The notes beneath the pieces were generated by a model. That model saw nothing but the letters and a program-made list of their open reading frames with translations. It did no database searches and was not told the DNA's origin. Made by a program: the position numbers and the translations under genes. A stretch of 64,000 bases of DNA, taken from contig CM038469.1 of the NCBI GenBank assembly GCA_021464415.1, positions 22,959,901-23,023,900 on the forward strand. Direction: 5' to 3'. Source of the DNA: Lonicera japonica (lineage: Eukaryota; Streptophyta; Magnoliopsida; Dipsacales; Caprifoliaceae). This document shows positions 1 to 11,992 of this stretch, piece after piece (position 1 is the first letter of the stretch; each line of letters begins with the position of its first letter).

Positions 1-279
1 ATACTTAACCGTTTTTCACAAATCAAATTTATATCGATTTCATCAAATTCTCATATCTCAAACACATCACAAATCAAACGCATAACACGCAGACATATTT
101 TCTTCAAAACAAATACTTCATTATTTATTAATAATTAAAACCCAGTCACTGTAATTAAAAACTTAAAATAAACCACTTGTTCATAAAACAAAACACCTAC
201 ATTAATAACTTATTCAAGAAGTTTTTCTCAACAACCTAAAACACTAAACCATTACTAAAACCATCAACAAGAAAATCCA
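1..279 (-). other. 3' flank of PMD-type gene fragment (non-coding)
   Basis: AT-rich stretch with no supportable ORF. Read on the minus strand it follows the stop codon of the PMD-type fragment at 280. It resembles the sequence after the antisense PMD gene of Ogre-3 (44078-44340): both have a T-rich tract and a segment reading AGAAAATATGTNTGCGTGT. This suggests that gene and 3' flank belong to one duplicated unit. No terminator or repeat boundary is visible at the window edge. Confidence 0.45.
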
Positions 280-1196
280 TTAAGGCTGCGGAAAAGGAGG
301 AGGATCCATCGTACGCGGGCGCTTTGCTTCCGTTTCACCGACGCCCTCCACCAGACTCTCTGATGTTGTACGACCGCGGCCCTGAGGTGGAGGAGCAAGT
401 CTAGACATCCGACTCGACTGCTGCCTGCCATAAACAGATTGTGAAGGCACCGCTAATCGAGAACGCGAATGCGAAGGATGGTAAGTAGCCGTCACGTCAC
501 CTGCCAAACGCCGGCTATACTTCCCCATGTACTCCGTCGGTAAAGGCATTGCGAATGTCAACAACGCGTAGGCGTTGAAGTAGCTCCTCAGTAACTCGGC
601 CACCTCCCGAAGCCGGAACAAGCCCATCTGTCAAGTACAGAAATAAAATCCATCACTATTAATAAACACCACATATATAAAACACTTTTAACACTTATAA
701 AATAAAATCATACCTCCTCATCTGAGACATGTGCTAAGGCACCCATCTGTTCATCGTCAACAGGCACGTCAAGAATTCGGTACTATCTCAATCGGCCGAA
801 ATCCATGTATGGAATATCTCTCGGATACTCCTGGATGGAATAAGACGTCGACGCACCGCCAGCCTGCGACGGATCCACCTCAACTCCACTAACTTCTCCA
901 CCCTCCGGGGGGGTATCCTCATCAGACTCCTCCATTCTCTCTGACTCCGGGGCCATCTCTTTCCCCTTCCCCTTGTCACCTCCCTCACTTGCTGGAGCCT
1001 AACCTATGCCTGTATCTGCCCCCAATCGAGTTGCATACTCCCCAACTTCCCTAAACATTATACCACGCGCAACGCCCGATGAAGGATTGGAGAGTGAATA
1101 AGGCCGCAGACCTACCGACCCAGCACCAGGAGATCCAACTAGGGCACGTATCACGGGAGAAAACGAAACATGGTGAGCCCAATCTATCTCTCCAGG
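280..1196 (-). pseudogene. C-terminal fragment of plant-mobile-domain (PMD) type gene
   Basis: Two minus-strand exons are visible: about 1196-714 and 627-280, separated by an 86-nt intron (628-713) with GAG|GTATGA donor and TTGACAG acceptor. The last ~70 residues (LLTFA.PLP.EYMG.YSRRLAGD..ATYHPS, ending TEAKRPR.MDPPP) match the C-terminus of the antisense PMD gene in Ogre-3 (43652-44077), including the same phase-0 intron position just before an ATG codon. The upstream exon encodes an acidic, low-complexity linker and has two in-frame TAG codons (about 999 and 783). It is cut by the LTR beginning at 1197, so the PMD core is missing. PMD proteins are a plant family often associated with transposable elements. 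I infer a decayed relic of an element-borne gene, although a host PMD gene fragment cannot be excluded. Confidence 0.6.
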
Positions 1197-2493
1197 TGTG
1201 AATACCCTAATCCAGGACTCTCGTTTAAAGCTTGATTTCTCATAAAACAAGCATTTCATATTATGTCTTGAGTAATCATGCATATAGAAGACTGTTAGGA
1301 AAGACTCAGACTTTGAATCGGCCGAGAGTCTAATACGACCAATGATGTCACTTCTCTTACTAGGATAGGAATTGACCTAGACGCTTACTAGGGCAACGCC
1401 CCATTAGGAAATTTGAATTTTTTAGGTACTTCAGGGAATTTTTTAAGTGCCAGCCACGCTACCTGCCAGCCGTACGGCTGGCACCGAACCGCAGGCCCTA
1501 GCCGCAGCCCCCAACCACACGTGCCAGCCGCATGTACCAACCGCAGGCCCTAGCTGCACGCCCCAACCGCAAGTACCTAGCCACACCCCTTGCGGCTGGC
1601 CTTGTTTGAAGCATTTTTGGCGGAAATTTCTCTATAAATAGGACCCTTGGGTCTTATTTGGGATCATCAACACTCAATAGAGTTTTTAGAGAGGACAAAC
1701 TCTGTCAAGATTATTAGAGAGTCTTTTTAGAGAGAGAGAAAGTTTTTAGAGAGATAAAATTTTAAAGAGAGAAAGTCTTAGGGAGAGAAAGTTTTAGAGA
1801 GAGAGTCCAGAGAGAGAAAGGAGCAAGCAAGCAGTCCTCGTTCTTCTTCAAGCGCGTCAGATACGTCTTTCTACAACTTTTCTTAATTTCAATACTGCAT
1901 TTAAATACGAGTTTTAATACAGAAAGTTAGATAACTTGTAAAGAACTTTAATGTTTTCATAACCATTATTTCCTAAGTTTTACAAGAAAATTAAAACCTG
2001 TTTTGACACGTTTTCAAAACAAAAGAAAAAAAATACAAAAACAGATTCCAAACAAATAAAACTATGAGACTCTGATTTCATTCTACGAATGAATACGTAG
2101 GCGCTCGCAAAGCTCGAGTCTGATTTCATAAATGTTGTTTTTAAACTAAATTTATCAGAAAAAGACCATTCTGAAAACAGTTTAAACTACTTGCAAGATA
2201 TCTAAAATAGGAATTAAATATATGATCCATTAACAGACCGAAAGGGCGAATTGGGTGCCTAACACCTTCCCAATTTGTAACGTAGTACCCGTACCCTAGC
2301 AAAACAAGTTATCAAAATAAATCTCTGGTTTCAAATGTATGAAAGATAATTTATTTTTGAATTATCCTTCATACGATCTTTTGTTTGTTTTCTCATAAAA
2401 CAAACTGGCGACTATACAAAAAAGCGTTCTCTTTTAAAACGAGTAAAACGAAGAAACCGAGAGAAGGATGGGGCGGAAGGCCGGATTCTCACA
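1197..2493 (+). repeat. Tat/Ogre-type LTR, plus orientation
   Basis: Begins TGTGAATACCCTAATCC and ends GGATTCTCACA, the termini shared by six other LTRs in this window. It is followed after one base by a primer binding site, so it acts as a 5' LTR. It contains a GC-rich promoter block (about 1450-1590) of CCGTACGG-related motifs, including a perfect 20-bp palindrome at 1464-1483. A TATA box (TATAAATAG) starts at 1633, followed by a GAGA-rich tract (1680-1830). The sequence to its left is a PMD-type fragment rather than a recognisable polypurine tract. It may therefore be an insertion into that gene, or a shared LTR of two joined elements. No right-hand LTR or TSD is available because the downstream end is lost. 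Confidence 0.85.
1464..1483. promoter_or_regulatory. Perfect 20-bp palindrome in LTR promoter
   Basis: TGCCAGCCGTACGGCTGGCA is its own reverse complement and lies about 150 bp upstream of the LTR TATA box (1633). Shorter versions with the CCGTACGG core recur in all Tat/Ogre LTRs here and in front of both antisense genes of Ogre-3. A binding-site role is inference from position and symmetry. Confidence 0.6.
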
Positions 2494-2494
2494 G

Positions 2495-2512
2495 TGGCGA
2501 CTCCGCTAGGGA
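2495..2512 (+). other. Primer binding site, tRNA-Arg type
   Basis: TGGCGACTCCGCTAGGGA lies one base after the LTR end. Its complement ends GCGGAGTCGCCA, as expected for a plant tRNA-Arg 3' end with CCA. Arginine primer sites are typical of Ogre/Tat elements. Confidence 0.75.
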
Positions 2513-2670
2513 CTATTGAGAACTAAGCTGTAATGTAATGGATCATATATTTAATTCTTGTTATTTTTTTGAAAGACTTATTCGATTTCAAATGCGGTTG
2601 AATCCTCAAAAATGCGTTTTCAGGGTCACTAAAGGGAAAATGCTAGGATACATGACATGCGGAATATTTT
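2513..2670 (+). other. Deletion junction: 5' leader fused to RT fragment
   Basis: The first ~50 bp after the PBS match the leader of the other Tat/Ogre elements (GAGAACTAAGCT, GGATCATATATTTAATT). The match stops in a T-run near 2560. The sequence then switches to mid-RT (ERLIRFQMRLNPQKCVF, 2569-2640), followed by the end-of-unit sequence of the tandem array. Gag, protease and the linker are missing. The T-run occurs on both sides (compare CTTTTTTGAAAG at 9231), so the deletion probably used T-tract microhomology. Confidence 0.65.
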
Positions 2671-4190
2671 TGGAATATTTGTCTACTAATGACATGTCAA
2701 CCATAAACTCGCGGGTGGTACAAATGATGAGGAAAATGAAATTTCTACTGAGAATTGGCTTGGGAAAATACAAAGCTGGAATAGCACAAATGATCGAGCC
2801 ATATCAACAACCAAGTCCTTTTACTGGGTTGAGGTACACAGGAAATGAGAACCAAATCAAAAATACCATATCTGCCGACAACTCACTGAATGGAAGGTTT
2901 GTGAAAGAGGGTGAAGACTTCCCTTACTGTGGATTCCAAGAGCTGTGGGTCAATTAGCAAGGGAAAAGGCAACCAGGCCTGGAGATCTTCTTCGAAGAAG
3001 ATTTATGCATAGATGAAGGTTTTACTCCCACCTTCTCATCCAAATTGAAGATCGCCCCACTGCCCATCGAACCCCTCGAAGAAGAAGAGATGCTTGCTAA
3101 TATGTTTGAGGTAATGACACTTGAGGAAGATTATCCCGGCTACCCGGTTCACCTCATCCACCCAGTTAGGGTGAAAAAGACATCTAGAAAGAGAGCAAGA
3201 AATGTTGATAAAGATGTACAAGAGTTATAACATTTGTTATCAGTACATGATGACATTTCTATTAATAAAATTGTTGATAATTCCTCTTACTTTGATTCAT
3301 GTGATGTGGAAGCGATGAACGAAAATTTAAGAAACGAACAAAGAATACAACCATTGAAGAGGACACTATCACAATAAATTTGCGAACGAATGATGATAAA
3401 AAATAGTTAAAAATCGGGGCCGAGTTAAATAATGAGGAAAAGATGGATTTAGAAAATTTGTTGAAAGAATTCATCAATGTTTTCGCTTGGTCATACGCTG
3501 ATATGCCCAGTTTGGACACCAATATTGTAATGCCCAAGGTACATACAAAACCAGAATGCAAACCGGTCAAACAAAAATTAAGGAAATTAATACCAGAATG
3601 GTTTCTCAATGTAAAATAGGAAGTAACAAAGCAATTAAATGTTGGATTCATTAGGGTTGTTGAATACCCTACCTGGTTGGCAAACATCGTGCCTGTACCT
3701 ACAGTTAACGGCAAAGTATGAGTTTGTGTTGATTATCGGAATCTAAATGCTGCATGCCCGAAAGATGATTTTCCATTACCAAATATCGACCTCATTGTTG
3801 ACAACACTGTGAACCACACCTTGAAATCATTTGTTGATGGGTTCGTTGGGTATAATCAAATCAAAATGCATCTTGATCACCAAGAAAAAATAGCTTTCAT
3901 CACGCCATGGGGTACTTACTGCTACACGGTCATGCCGTTTGGGTTAAAGAATACTGGGGCTACATACCAACGGACCGCAACCACATTATTCCATGACATG
4001 ATTCAAAAAGAGGTCGAGGTGTATGTGGATGACATTATTATCAAGTCCTTGGACCGAGAAAGCCATGTTACCACTCTTCGAATCTTTTTTGAATGAGTTA
4101 TTCGATTTCAAATGCGGTTGAATCCTCAAAAATGAGTTTTCAGGGTCACTAAAGGGAAAATGCTAGGATACATGACACGCGGAATATTTG
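2671..4190 (+). pseudogene. Array unit 1: linker-RT fragment
   Basis: Basic 1.52-kb unit. It carries the shared TAG after WVN (about 2955), an extra TAA at 3228, and the NVK and KV stops. The RT block (3809-4096) retains SFVDGFVGYNQIKMH, MPFGLKN and YVDDIII, so the palm signature is readable, but a TGA at 4094 ends it. It is not expected to be functional. Confidence 0.75.
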
Positions 4191-6009
4191 TGGAATATTT
4201 GTCTACTAATGACATGTCAACCATAAACTCGCGGGTGGTACAAATGATGAGGAAAATGAAATTTCTACCGAGAATTGGCTTGGGAAAATACAAAGCTGGA
4301 ATAGCAGAAATGATCGAGCCATATCAACAACCAAGTCCTTTTACTGGGTTGAGGTACACAGGAAATGAGAACCAAATCAAAAATACCATTTCTGCCGACA
4401 TCTCACTGAATGGAAGGTTTGTAAAAGAGGGTGAAGACTTCCCTTACTGTGGATTCCAAGAGCTGTGGGTCAATTAGCAAGGGAAAAGGCAACCATGCCT
4501 GGAGATCTTCTTCGCTCAACCATAAACTCGCGGGTGGTACAAATGATGAGGAAAATGAAATTTCTACCGAGAATTGGCTTGGGAAAATACAAAGCTGGAA
4601 TAGCATAAATGATCGAGCCATATCAACAACCAAGTCCTTTTACTGGGTTGAGGTACACAGGAAATGAGAACCAAATCAAAAATACCATATCTGCCGACAG
4701 CTCACTGAATGGAAGGTTTGTGAAAGAGGGTGAAGGCTTCCCTAACTGTGGATTCCAAGAGCTGTGGGTCAATTAGCAAGGGAAAAGGCAACCAAGCCTG
4801 GAGATCTTCTTCGAAGAAGATTTATGCATAGATGAAGGTTTTACTCCCACCTACTCATCCAAATTTAAGATCACCCCACTGCCCATCGAACCCCTCGAAG
4901 AAGAAGAGATGCTTGGTAATATGTTTGAGGTAATGACACTTGAGGAAGATTATCCCAGCTACCCGGTTCACCTCATCCACCCAGTTAGGGTGAAAAAGAC
5001 ATCTAGAAAGAGAGCAAGAAATGTTGATAAAGATGTACAAGAGTTAGAACATTTGTTATCAGTACATGATGACATTTCTATTAATAAAATTGTTGATAAT
5101 TCCTCTTATGTTGATTCATGTGATGTGGAAGCGATGAACGAAAATTTAAGAAACGAACAAAGAATACAACCATTGAGGAGGACACTATCACAATAAATTT
5201 GGGAACAAATGATGATAAAAAAGAGTTAAAAATCGGGGCCGAATTAAATAATGAGGAAAAGATGGATTTAGAAAATTTGTTGAAAGAATTCATCAATGTT
5301 TTCGCTTGGTCATACGCTGATATGCCCAGTTTGGACACCAATATTGTAATGCCCAAGGTACATACAAAACCAGAATGCAAACCGGTCAAACAAAAATTAA
5401 GGAAATTAATACCATAATGGTTTCTCAATGTAAAATAGGAAGTAACAAAGCAATTAAATGTTGGATTCATTAGGGTTGTTGAATACCCTACCTGGTTGGC
5501 AAACATCGTGCCTGTACCTACAGTTAACGGCAAAGTATGAGTTTGTGTTGATTATCGGAATCTAAATGCTGCATGCCCGAAAGATGATTTTCCATTACCA
5601 AATATCGACCTCATTGTTGACAACACTGCGAACCACACCTTGAAATCATTTGTTGATGGGTTCGTTGGGTATAATCAAATCAAAATGCATCTTGATCACC
5701 AAGAAAAAATAGCTTTCATCACGCCATGGGGTACTTACTGCTACACGGTCATGCCGTTTGGGTTAAAGAATGCTGGGGCTACATACCAACGGACCGCAAC
5801 CACATTATTCCATGACATGATTCAAAAAGAGGTCGAGGTGTATGTGGATGACATTATTATCAAGTCCTTGGACCGAGAAAGCCATGTTACCACTCTTCGA
5901 ATCTTTTTTGAAAGAGTTATTCGATTTCAAATGCGGTTGAATCCTCAAAAATGAGTTTTCAGGGTCACTAAAGGGAAAATGCTAGGATACATGACACGCG
6001 GAATATTTG
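4191..6009 (+). pseudogene. Array unit 2: linker-RT fragment with internal 0.3-kb duplication
   Basis: Same composition as unit 1 plus an about 299-bp direct duplication. The segment from TCAACCATAAACTCGCGG (about 4216) to GGAGATCTTCTTCG (4514) is repeated immediately as 4515-4813. This lengthens the unit to 1819 bp. The RT block at 5640-5954 is open from SFVDG through YVDDIII to LNPQK and ends at a TGA. Shared stops are present. Confidence 0.75.
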
Positions 6010-7817
6010 TGGAATAATGACATGTCAACCATAAACTCGCGGGTGGTACAAATGATGAGGAAAATGAAATTTCTACCAAGAATTGGCTTGGGAAAATACA
6101 AAGCTGGAATAGCATAAATGATCGAGCCATATCAACAACCAAGTCCTTTTACTGGGTTGAGGTACACAGGAAATGAGAACCAAATCAAAAATACCATATC
6201 TGCCGACAGCTCACTGAATGGAAGGTTTGTGAAAGAGGGTGAAGACTTCCCTTACTGTGGATTCCAAGAGCTGTGGGTCAATTAGCAAGGGAAAAGGCAA
6301 CCAGGCTTGGAGATCTTCTTCGCTCAACCATAAACTCGCGGGTGGTACAAATGATGAGGAAAATGAAATTTCTACCGAGAATTGGCTTGGGAAAATACAA
6401 AGCTGGAATAGCATAAATGATCGAGCCATATCAATAACCAAGTCCTTTTACTGGGTTGAGGTACACAGGAAATGAGAACCAAATCAAAAATACCATATCT
6501 GCCGACAGCTCACTGAATGGAAGGTTTGTGAAAGAGGGTGAAGACTTCCCTTACTGTGGATTCCAAGAGCTGTGGGTCAATTAGCAAGGGAAAAGGCAAC
6601 CAGGCCTGGAGATCTTCTTCGAAGAAGATTTATGCATAGATGAAGGTATTACTCCCACCTTCTCATCCAAATTGAAGATCACCCCACTGCCCATCGAACC
6701 CCTCGAAGAAGAAGAGATGCTTGCTAATATGTTTGAGGTAATGACACTTGAGGAAGATTATCCCGGCTACCCAATTCACCTCATCCACCCAGTTAGGGTG
6801 AAAAAGACATCTAGAAAGAGAGTAAGAAATGTTGATAAAGATGTACAAGAGTTAGAACATTTGTTATCAGTACATGATGACATTTCTATTAATAAAATTG
6901 TTGATAATTCCTCTTACTTTGATTCATGTGATGTGGAAGCGATGAACGAAAATTTAAGAAACGAACAAAGAATACAACCATTGAAGAGGACACTATCACA
7001 ATAAATTTGGGAACGAATGATGATAAAAAAGAGTTAAAAATCGGGGCCGAATTAAATAATGAGGAAAAGATGGATTTAGAAAATTTGTTGAAAGAATTCA
7101 TCAATGTTTTCGCTTGGTCATACGCTGATATGCCCAGTTTGGACACCAATATTGTAATGCCCAAGGTACATACAAAACCAGAATGCAAACCGGTCAAACA
7201 AAAATTAAGGAAATTAATACCAGAATGGTTTCTCAATGTAAAATAGGAAGTAACAAAGCAATTAAATGTTGGATTCATTAGGGTTGTTGAATACCCTACC
7301 TGGTTGGCAAACATCGTGCCTGTACCTACAGTTAACGGCAAAGTATGAGTTTGTGTTGATTATCGGAATCTAAATGCTGCATGCCCGAAAGATGATTTTC
7401 CATTACCAAATATCGACCTCATTGTTGACAACACTGCGAACCACGCCTTGAAATCATTTGTTGATGGGTTCGTTGGGTATAATCAAATCAAAATGCATCT
7501 TGATCACCAAGAAAAAATAGCTTTCATCACGCCATGGGGTACTTACTGATACACGGTCATGCCGTTTGGGTTAAAGAATGCTGGGGCTACATACCAACAG
7601 ACCGCAACCACATTATTCCATGACATGATTCAAAAAGTGGTTGAGGTATATGTGGATGACATGATTATCAAGTCCTTGGACCGAGAAAGCCATGTTACCA
7701 CTCTTTGAATCTTTTTTTAAAGAGTTATTCGATTTCAAATGCGGTTGAATCCTCAAAAATGCGTTTTCAGGGTCACTAAAGGGAAAATGCTAGGATACAT
7801 GACACGCGTAATATTTG
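6010..7817 (+). pseudogene. Array unit 3: linker-RT fragment with internal 0.3-kb duplication
   Basis: Carries the same internal duplication as unit 2 (second copy from about 6325), so units 2 and 3 descend from one duplicated 1.8-kb unit. It has a small deletion at its start (6015-6020 region) and its own RT lesion, a TGA replacing a codon in the TPWGTY.YTVMPFG block near 7548. Shared stops are present. Confidence 0.75.
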
Positions 7818-9338
7818 TGGAATATTTGTCTACTAATGACATGTCAACCATAAACTCGCGGGTGGTACAAATGATGAGGAAAATGAAATTTCTACCGGGA
7901 ATTGGCTTGGGAAAATACAAAGCTGGAATAGCACAAATGATCGAGCCATATCAACAACCAATTCCTTTTACTGGGTTGAGGTAAACAGGAAATGAGAACC
8001 AAATCAAAAATACCATATATGCCGACAGCTCACTGAATGGAAGGTTTGTGAAAGAGGGTGAAGACTTCCCTTACTGTGGATTCCAAGAGCTGTGGGTCAA
8101 TTAGCAAGGGAAAAGGCAACCAGGCCTGGAGATCTTCTTCGAAGAAGATTTATGCATAGATGAAGGTTTTACTCCCACCTTCTCATCCAAATTGAAGATC
8201 ACCCCACTACCCATCGAACCCCTCGAAGAAGAAGAGATGCTTGGTAATATGTTTGAGGTAATGACACTTGAGGAAGATTATCCCGGCTACCCGGTTCACC
8301 TCATCCACCCAGTTAGGGAGAAAAAGACATCTAGAAAGAGAGCAAGAAATGTTGATAAAGATGTACAAGAGTTAGAACATTTGTTATCTGTACATGATGA
8401 CATTTCTATTAATAAAATTGTTGATAATTCCTCTTACTTTGATTCATGTGATGTGGAAGCGATGACCGAAAATTTAAGAAACGAACAAAGAATACAACCC
8501 ATTGAAGGGGACACTATCACAATAAATTTGGGAACGAATGATGATAAAAAAGAGTTAAAAACTGGGGCCGAATTAAATAATGAGGAAAAGATGGATTTAG
8601 AAAATTTGTTGAAAGAATTCATCAATGTTTTCGCTTGGTCATACGCTGATATGCCCGGTTTGGACACCAATATTGTAATGCACGAGGTACATACAAAACC
8701 AGAATGCAAACCGGTCAAACAAAAATTAAGGAAATTAATACCAGAATGGTTTCTCAATGTAAAATAGGAAGTAACAAAGCAATTAAATGTCGGATTCATT
8801 AGGGTTGTTGAATACCCTACCTGGTTAGCAAACATCGTGCCTGTACCTAAAGCTAACGGAAAAGTATGAGTTTGTGTTGATTATCGGAATCTAAATGCTG
8901 CATGCCCGAAAGATGATTTTCCATTACCAAATATTGACCTCATTGTTGACAACACTGCGAACCACGCCTTGAAATCATTTGTTGATGGGTTCGTTGGGTA
9001 TAATCAAATCAAAATGCATCTTGATCACCAAGAAAAAATAGCTTTCATCACGCCATGGGGTGCTTACTGCTACACGGTCATGCCGTTTGGGTTAAACAAT
9101 GCTGGGGCTACATACCAACGGACCGCAACCACATTATTCCATGACATGATTCAAAAAGAGGTCGAGGTATATATGGATGACATGATTATCAAGTCCTTGG
9201 ACCGAGAAAGCCATGTTACCACTCTTCGAATCTTTTTTGAAAGACTTATTCGATTTCAAATGCGGTTGAATCCTCAAAAATGCGTTTTCAGGGTCACTAA
9301 AGGGAAAATGCTAGGATACATGACACGCGGAATATTTG
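7818..9338 (+). pseudogene. Array unit 4: linker-RT fragment (longest open segments)
   Basis: Basic 1521-bp unit with the longest readable stretches: 8192-8767 (191 codons, acidic linker to NVK) and RT from 8969 running into unit 5. It has the motifs SFVDGFVGYNQIKMH, MPFGLNNAGATY and YMDDMII, where the usual YVDD valine is methionine. Shared stops after WVN, NVK and KV remain, so no continuous polyprotein exists. Confidence 0.75.
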
Positions 9339-10850
9339 TGGAATATTTGTCTACTAATGACATGTCAACCATAAACTCGCGAGTGGTACAAATGATGAGG
9401 AAAATGAAATTTCTTCCTAGAATTGGCTTGGGAAAATACAAAGCTGGAATAACACAAATGATCGAGCCATATCAACAAGCAAGTCCTTTTACTGGGTTGA
9501 GGTACATAGGAAATGAGAACCAAATCAAAAATACCATATCTGCCGACAGCTCATTGAATGGAAGGCTTAAGAAAGAGGGTGAAGACTTCCCTTACTGTGG
9601 ATTCCAAGAGCTATGGGTCAATTAGCAAGGGAAAAGGCAACTAGGCCTGGAGATCTTCTTTGAAGAAAATTTATGCATAGATGAAGGTTTTAGTTCCACC
9701 TTCTCATCCAAATTGAAGATCACCCCACTGCCCATCGAACCCCTCGAAGAAGAAGAGATGCTTGGTAATATGTCTGAGGTAATGACAATTGAGGAAGATT
9801 ATCCCGGCTACCCGGTTCACCTCATCCACCCAGTTAGGGAGAAAAAGACATCTAGAAAGAGAGCAAGAAATGTTGATAAAGATGTACAAGAGTTAGAACA
9901 TTTGTTATCTGTACATGATGACATTTCTACTAATTAAATTGTTGACAATTCCTCTTACTTTGATTCATGTGATGTGGAAGCGATGAACGAAAATTTAAGA
10001 AACGAACAAAGAATACAACCCATCGAAGGGGACACTATCACAATAAATTTCGGAACGAATGATGCTAAAAAAGAGTTAAAAATCGGGGCCAAATTAAATA
10101 ATGAGGAAAAGATGGATTTAGAAAATTTGTTGAAAGAATTCATCAATGTTTTCGCTTGGTCATATGCTGATATGCCCGGTTTGGACACCAATATTGTAAT
10201 GCACGAGGTACATACAAAACCAGAATGTAAACCGGTCAAACAAAAATTAAGGAAATTAATACCAGAATGGTTTCTCTATGTAAAATAGGAAGTAACAAAG
10301 CAATTAAATGTCGGATTCATTAGGGTTGTTGAATACCCTACCTGGTTAGCAAACATCGTGCCTGTACCTAAAGCTAACGGAAAAGTATGAGTTTGTGTTG
10401 ATTATCGGAATCTAAATGCTGCATGCCCGAAAGATGATTTTCCATTACCAAATATTGACCTCATTGTTGACAACACTGCGAACCACGCCTTGAAATCATT
10501 TGTTGATGGGTTCGTTGGGTATAATCAAATCAAAATGCATCTTGATCACCAAGAAAAAATAGCTTTCATCACGCCATGGGGTACTTACTGCTACACGGTC
10601 ATGCCGTTTGGGTTAAAGAATGCTGGGGCTACATACCAACGGACCACAACCACATTATTCCATGACATGATTCAAAAAGAGGTCGAGGTGTATGTGGATG
10701 ACATGATTATCAAGTCCTTGGACTGAGAAAGCCATATTACCATTCTTTGAATCTTTTTTGAAAGACCTATTCGATTTCAAATGCGGTTGAATCCTGAAAA
10801 ATGCGTTTTCGGGGTCACTAAAGGGAAAATGCTAGGATACATGACACGCG
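9339..10850 (+). pseudogene. Array unit 5: terminal linker-RT fragment joined to Athila LTR
   Basis: Closest to unit 4 by shared variants (PIEGDTITIN, PGLDTN). RT is open at 10490-10726 (YVDDMIIKSLD, then TGA). It ends ATGACACGCGGA at 10850, the point at which a further unit would begin. The next base starts the Athila-derived AAAATAGTGCAATCG. Confidence 0.75.
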
Positions 10851-11992
10851 GAAAATAGTGCAATCGTATACACCCAAGTGTAGGAAGTTGTAGTATAGAC
10901 TATGGAAGTCCGAGTGTCGAACCATAGGGAGGGGGCGAAAGCTTTGTATGTCACGAGCTTTATATAATAGATATTGATTGATTAAAAGTTGTATTGTGAA
11001 TTGTTTTATGAAAGTTTAAAAGAAACTTTAGAAATTATGAAATAGTTCTTGTATTTAAAGAAAGCAAAGGCTTTGGGGGATCATTTGTTGTTTTATAATA
11101 ACCATGTTTTGATGAATATAATCCTGCTCATTTATTTGCTTTAGTGTGATTTTTATTTGCTTGTCAAGAGGCAGCCTAGACGTTGGCGATAAAAGATTTC
11201 GAGGAAATACAACCAATCCAACTCCACTAGGCCCCAAATGAGGAAAGACAAACATCACATTAAAAGAATAAATAAGCAATTAGAAAGTTCTCAAATAGAG
11301 GCACAAAGTGTATTTAAGTGTTGTAGGTGACAAGGGAAAATAAAACCATACTTTACACTTAACCACAAGATGTGACTATATTTGAAACAAACATTTCTAA
11401 TTTTATATGAATAGCATAGCCATCCATTTACAATGGTGGTTGTCGAATAATATATGCTCACTTGAAGTTCTTTGTTTGTATATTAATGATTTCTATAGAA
11501 CTCATCATACTTGGCATGAAGAGTCTAACCATCGTTGATATACTAAACCTATCCATTAATAACCAAAGAATTCCATATACTTGGCAAAAGGAAGCAAAGG
11601 AAATTTAAATGGAAGTTTCATAATCGTTGTGGTGTTTTAAATCATCAAAGAGTATGAAACGTGTTTAATAATAGATAAGCACAATTGTATGACAACACTA
11701 GGCATAAAGCTTAAAGGAATTGGAACCCAAATCATGTTTATATTTACAACAATTTCACCCCCTAGCCTAAGCTAGGTGATTTATCCTTCCATAGATGATG
11801 AAAGCATGTTAAAGAAGATGTAGAATCAAAAGAGCACTTGTATTAATAAAGATGGAAAAAGTTTATTACAAGTGGAGGAGAATACAAGAAGAAAATGGAA
11901 ATTTCTCTCAATTTTTCTCTCTTAATTCTCTCTCAATTACAAGAGTATTTCTCTCTCTAAAGTTGCATATAACAAGCTTTAAACCTTGCCCT

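Larger units (their letters stand above)
2671..10850 (+). repeat. Tandem array, five units of a Tat/Ogre pol fragment
   Basis: The anchor TGGAATATTTGTCTAC (shortened in unit 3) starts at 2671, 4191, 6010, 7818 and 9339, giving periods of 1520, 1819, 1808 and 1521 bp, and the array ends at 10850. Each unit encodes, in order, a linker with a G-patch-like GIGLGKYK motif, an acidic segment, and the N-terminal half of reverse transcriptase through VYVDD(I/M)II to LGYMTRGIF, and then restarts. In the related Ogre-3 (48817-50270) linker and RT occur once in this order, so the head-to-tail repetition is derived. All units share the same in-frame stops (WVN-stop, NVK-stop, KV-stop-VCVD), so amplification followed inactivation. 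Units 1-3 share variants (NIVMPKVH, PSLDTN) that differ from units 4-5 (NIVMHEVH, PGLDTN), indicating stepwise growth. Confidence 0.85.

Noticed and set aside
3262..3714. 150-codon minus-strand ORF repeated in the array (also at 5081, 6889)
   Set aside because: Exactly antisense to the RT/linker reading frame; its repetition reflects the array, and it has no independent family resemblance.
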